Translations under genes and position numbers: made by a program
Notes under the pieces: generated by a model
The model's database searches: none
Told to the model about the DNA's origin: nothing
Seen by the model: the letters and a program-made list of their open reading frames with translations, nothing else
In this document: piece by piece, positions 5,984 through 6,126 of the stretch
How positions within the stretch are numbered: the first letter of the stretch is position 1
Layout of the letters: each line of letters begins with the position of its first letter
DNA from: Giesbergeria sp.
GTDB lineage: Bacteria; Pseudomonadota; Gammaproteobacteria; Burkholderiales; Burkholderiaceae_C
Length of the DNA stretch: 6,126 nucleotides
NCBI GenBank assembly: GCA_030690515.1
Contig: JAUYGP010000601.1
Span: forward strand, 1-6,126
Direction: 5' to 3'

Positions 5984-6126
5984 TCAGCGACGCAACCAGG
6001 TCGGCACCTTGAAACGCACAATGGCCAGGTACGCTGCCACATAGCTCACCACAAACAGCGCGCAAAACACCATCAGCACGGGAGTGTTGTTCCAGAAAAG
6101 CACCGCAGGCACGACGGTCAGCAAGG
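5984..6126 (-). CDS. C-terminal end of an unidentified membrane protein (partial)
   Basis: Reading the - strand from the window edge gives 46 codons and a TGA stop (complement of 5984-5986). The peptide starts LLTVVPAVLFW, continues with a long hydrophobic segment (TPVLMVFCALFVVSYVAAYL), and ends in a basic tail (RFKVPTWLRR). This looks like the last one or two transmembrane helices and cytoplasmic tail of a polytopic membrane protein, such as a transporter. The frame is open throughout, uses GC-rich codons like its neighbours, and stops right where the AT-rich intergenic repeat begins. It converges on norD and is not part of the nor operon. I cannot name the family from this much; a denitrification-linked transporter is possible but unsupported. 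Confidence 0.6.
   Translation of the reverse strand, partial: LLTVVPAVLFWNNTPVLMVFCALFVVSYVAAYLAIVRFKVPTWLRR

Overview
The window is one denitrification locus, the structural and accessory genes of a cytochrome c-dependent nitric oxide reductase (cNOR). It most likely comes from a high-GC betaproteobacterium of the Comamonadaceae (Acidovorax, Alicycliphilus, Diaphorobacter or similar). This placement rests on the GC-rich codon use, the protein sequences, and an intergenic palindromic repeat after norD that resembles one I remember from genomes of that family. It is an inference from reading, not a database match.

Layout on the + strand: norC (1-420, start codon just outside the window), norB (468-1898), norQ (1901-2749), a membrane polyferredoxin of NosR/NapH/CcoG type (2739-3878, overlapping norQ by 11 nt), a roughly 180-nt non-coding gap, then norD (4058-5905). 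After norD comes a short AT-rich intergenic stretch with a palindromic repeat. The 3' end of an unidentified membrane-protein gene then runs convergently on the - strand (5984-6126). The close spacing of norC through the polyferredoxin gene suggests one transcript, probably continuing into norD. The operon promoter lies upstream of the window.

NorC takes electrons from a periplasmic c-type donor and passes them to NorB, where two NO are reduced to N2O at the heme b3/FeB centre. All metal ligands expected from known cNOR structures are present. NorQ (MoxR-type AAA+ ATPase) and NorD (VWA/MIDAS protein) form the known activation pair thought to insert or mature the non-heme FeB iron. The polyferredoxin sitting between them is not part of the textbook norCBQD set. 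Its position suggests a redox or iron-supply role in the same maturation step, but this is not demonstrated.

Three things stand out. The first is the polyferredoxin gene, with a broken-up first 4Fe-4S motif and an N-terminal CX2CX5C motif. The second is a 241-bp segment bounded by 19-bp imperfect inverted repeats that forms the 3' tail of the polyferredoxin gene and ends one base before the norD start codon. The third is the palindromic repeat between the convergent norD and the - strand gene. No RNA gene, CRISPR array or transposase gene was seen.
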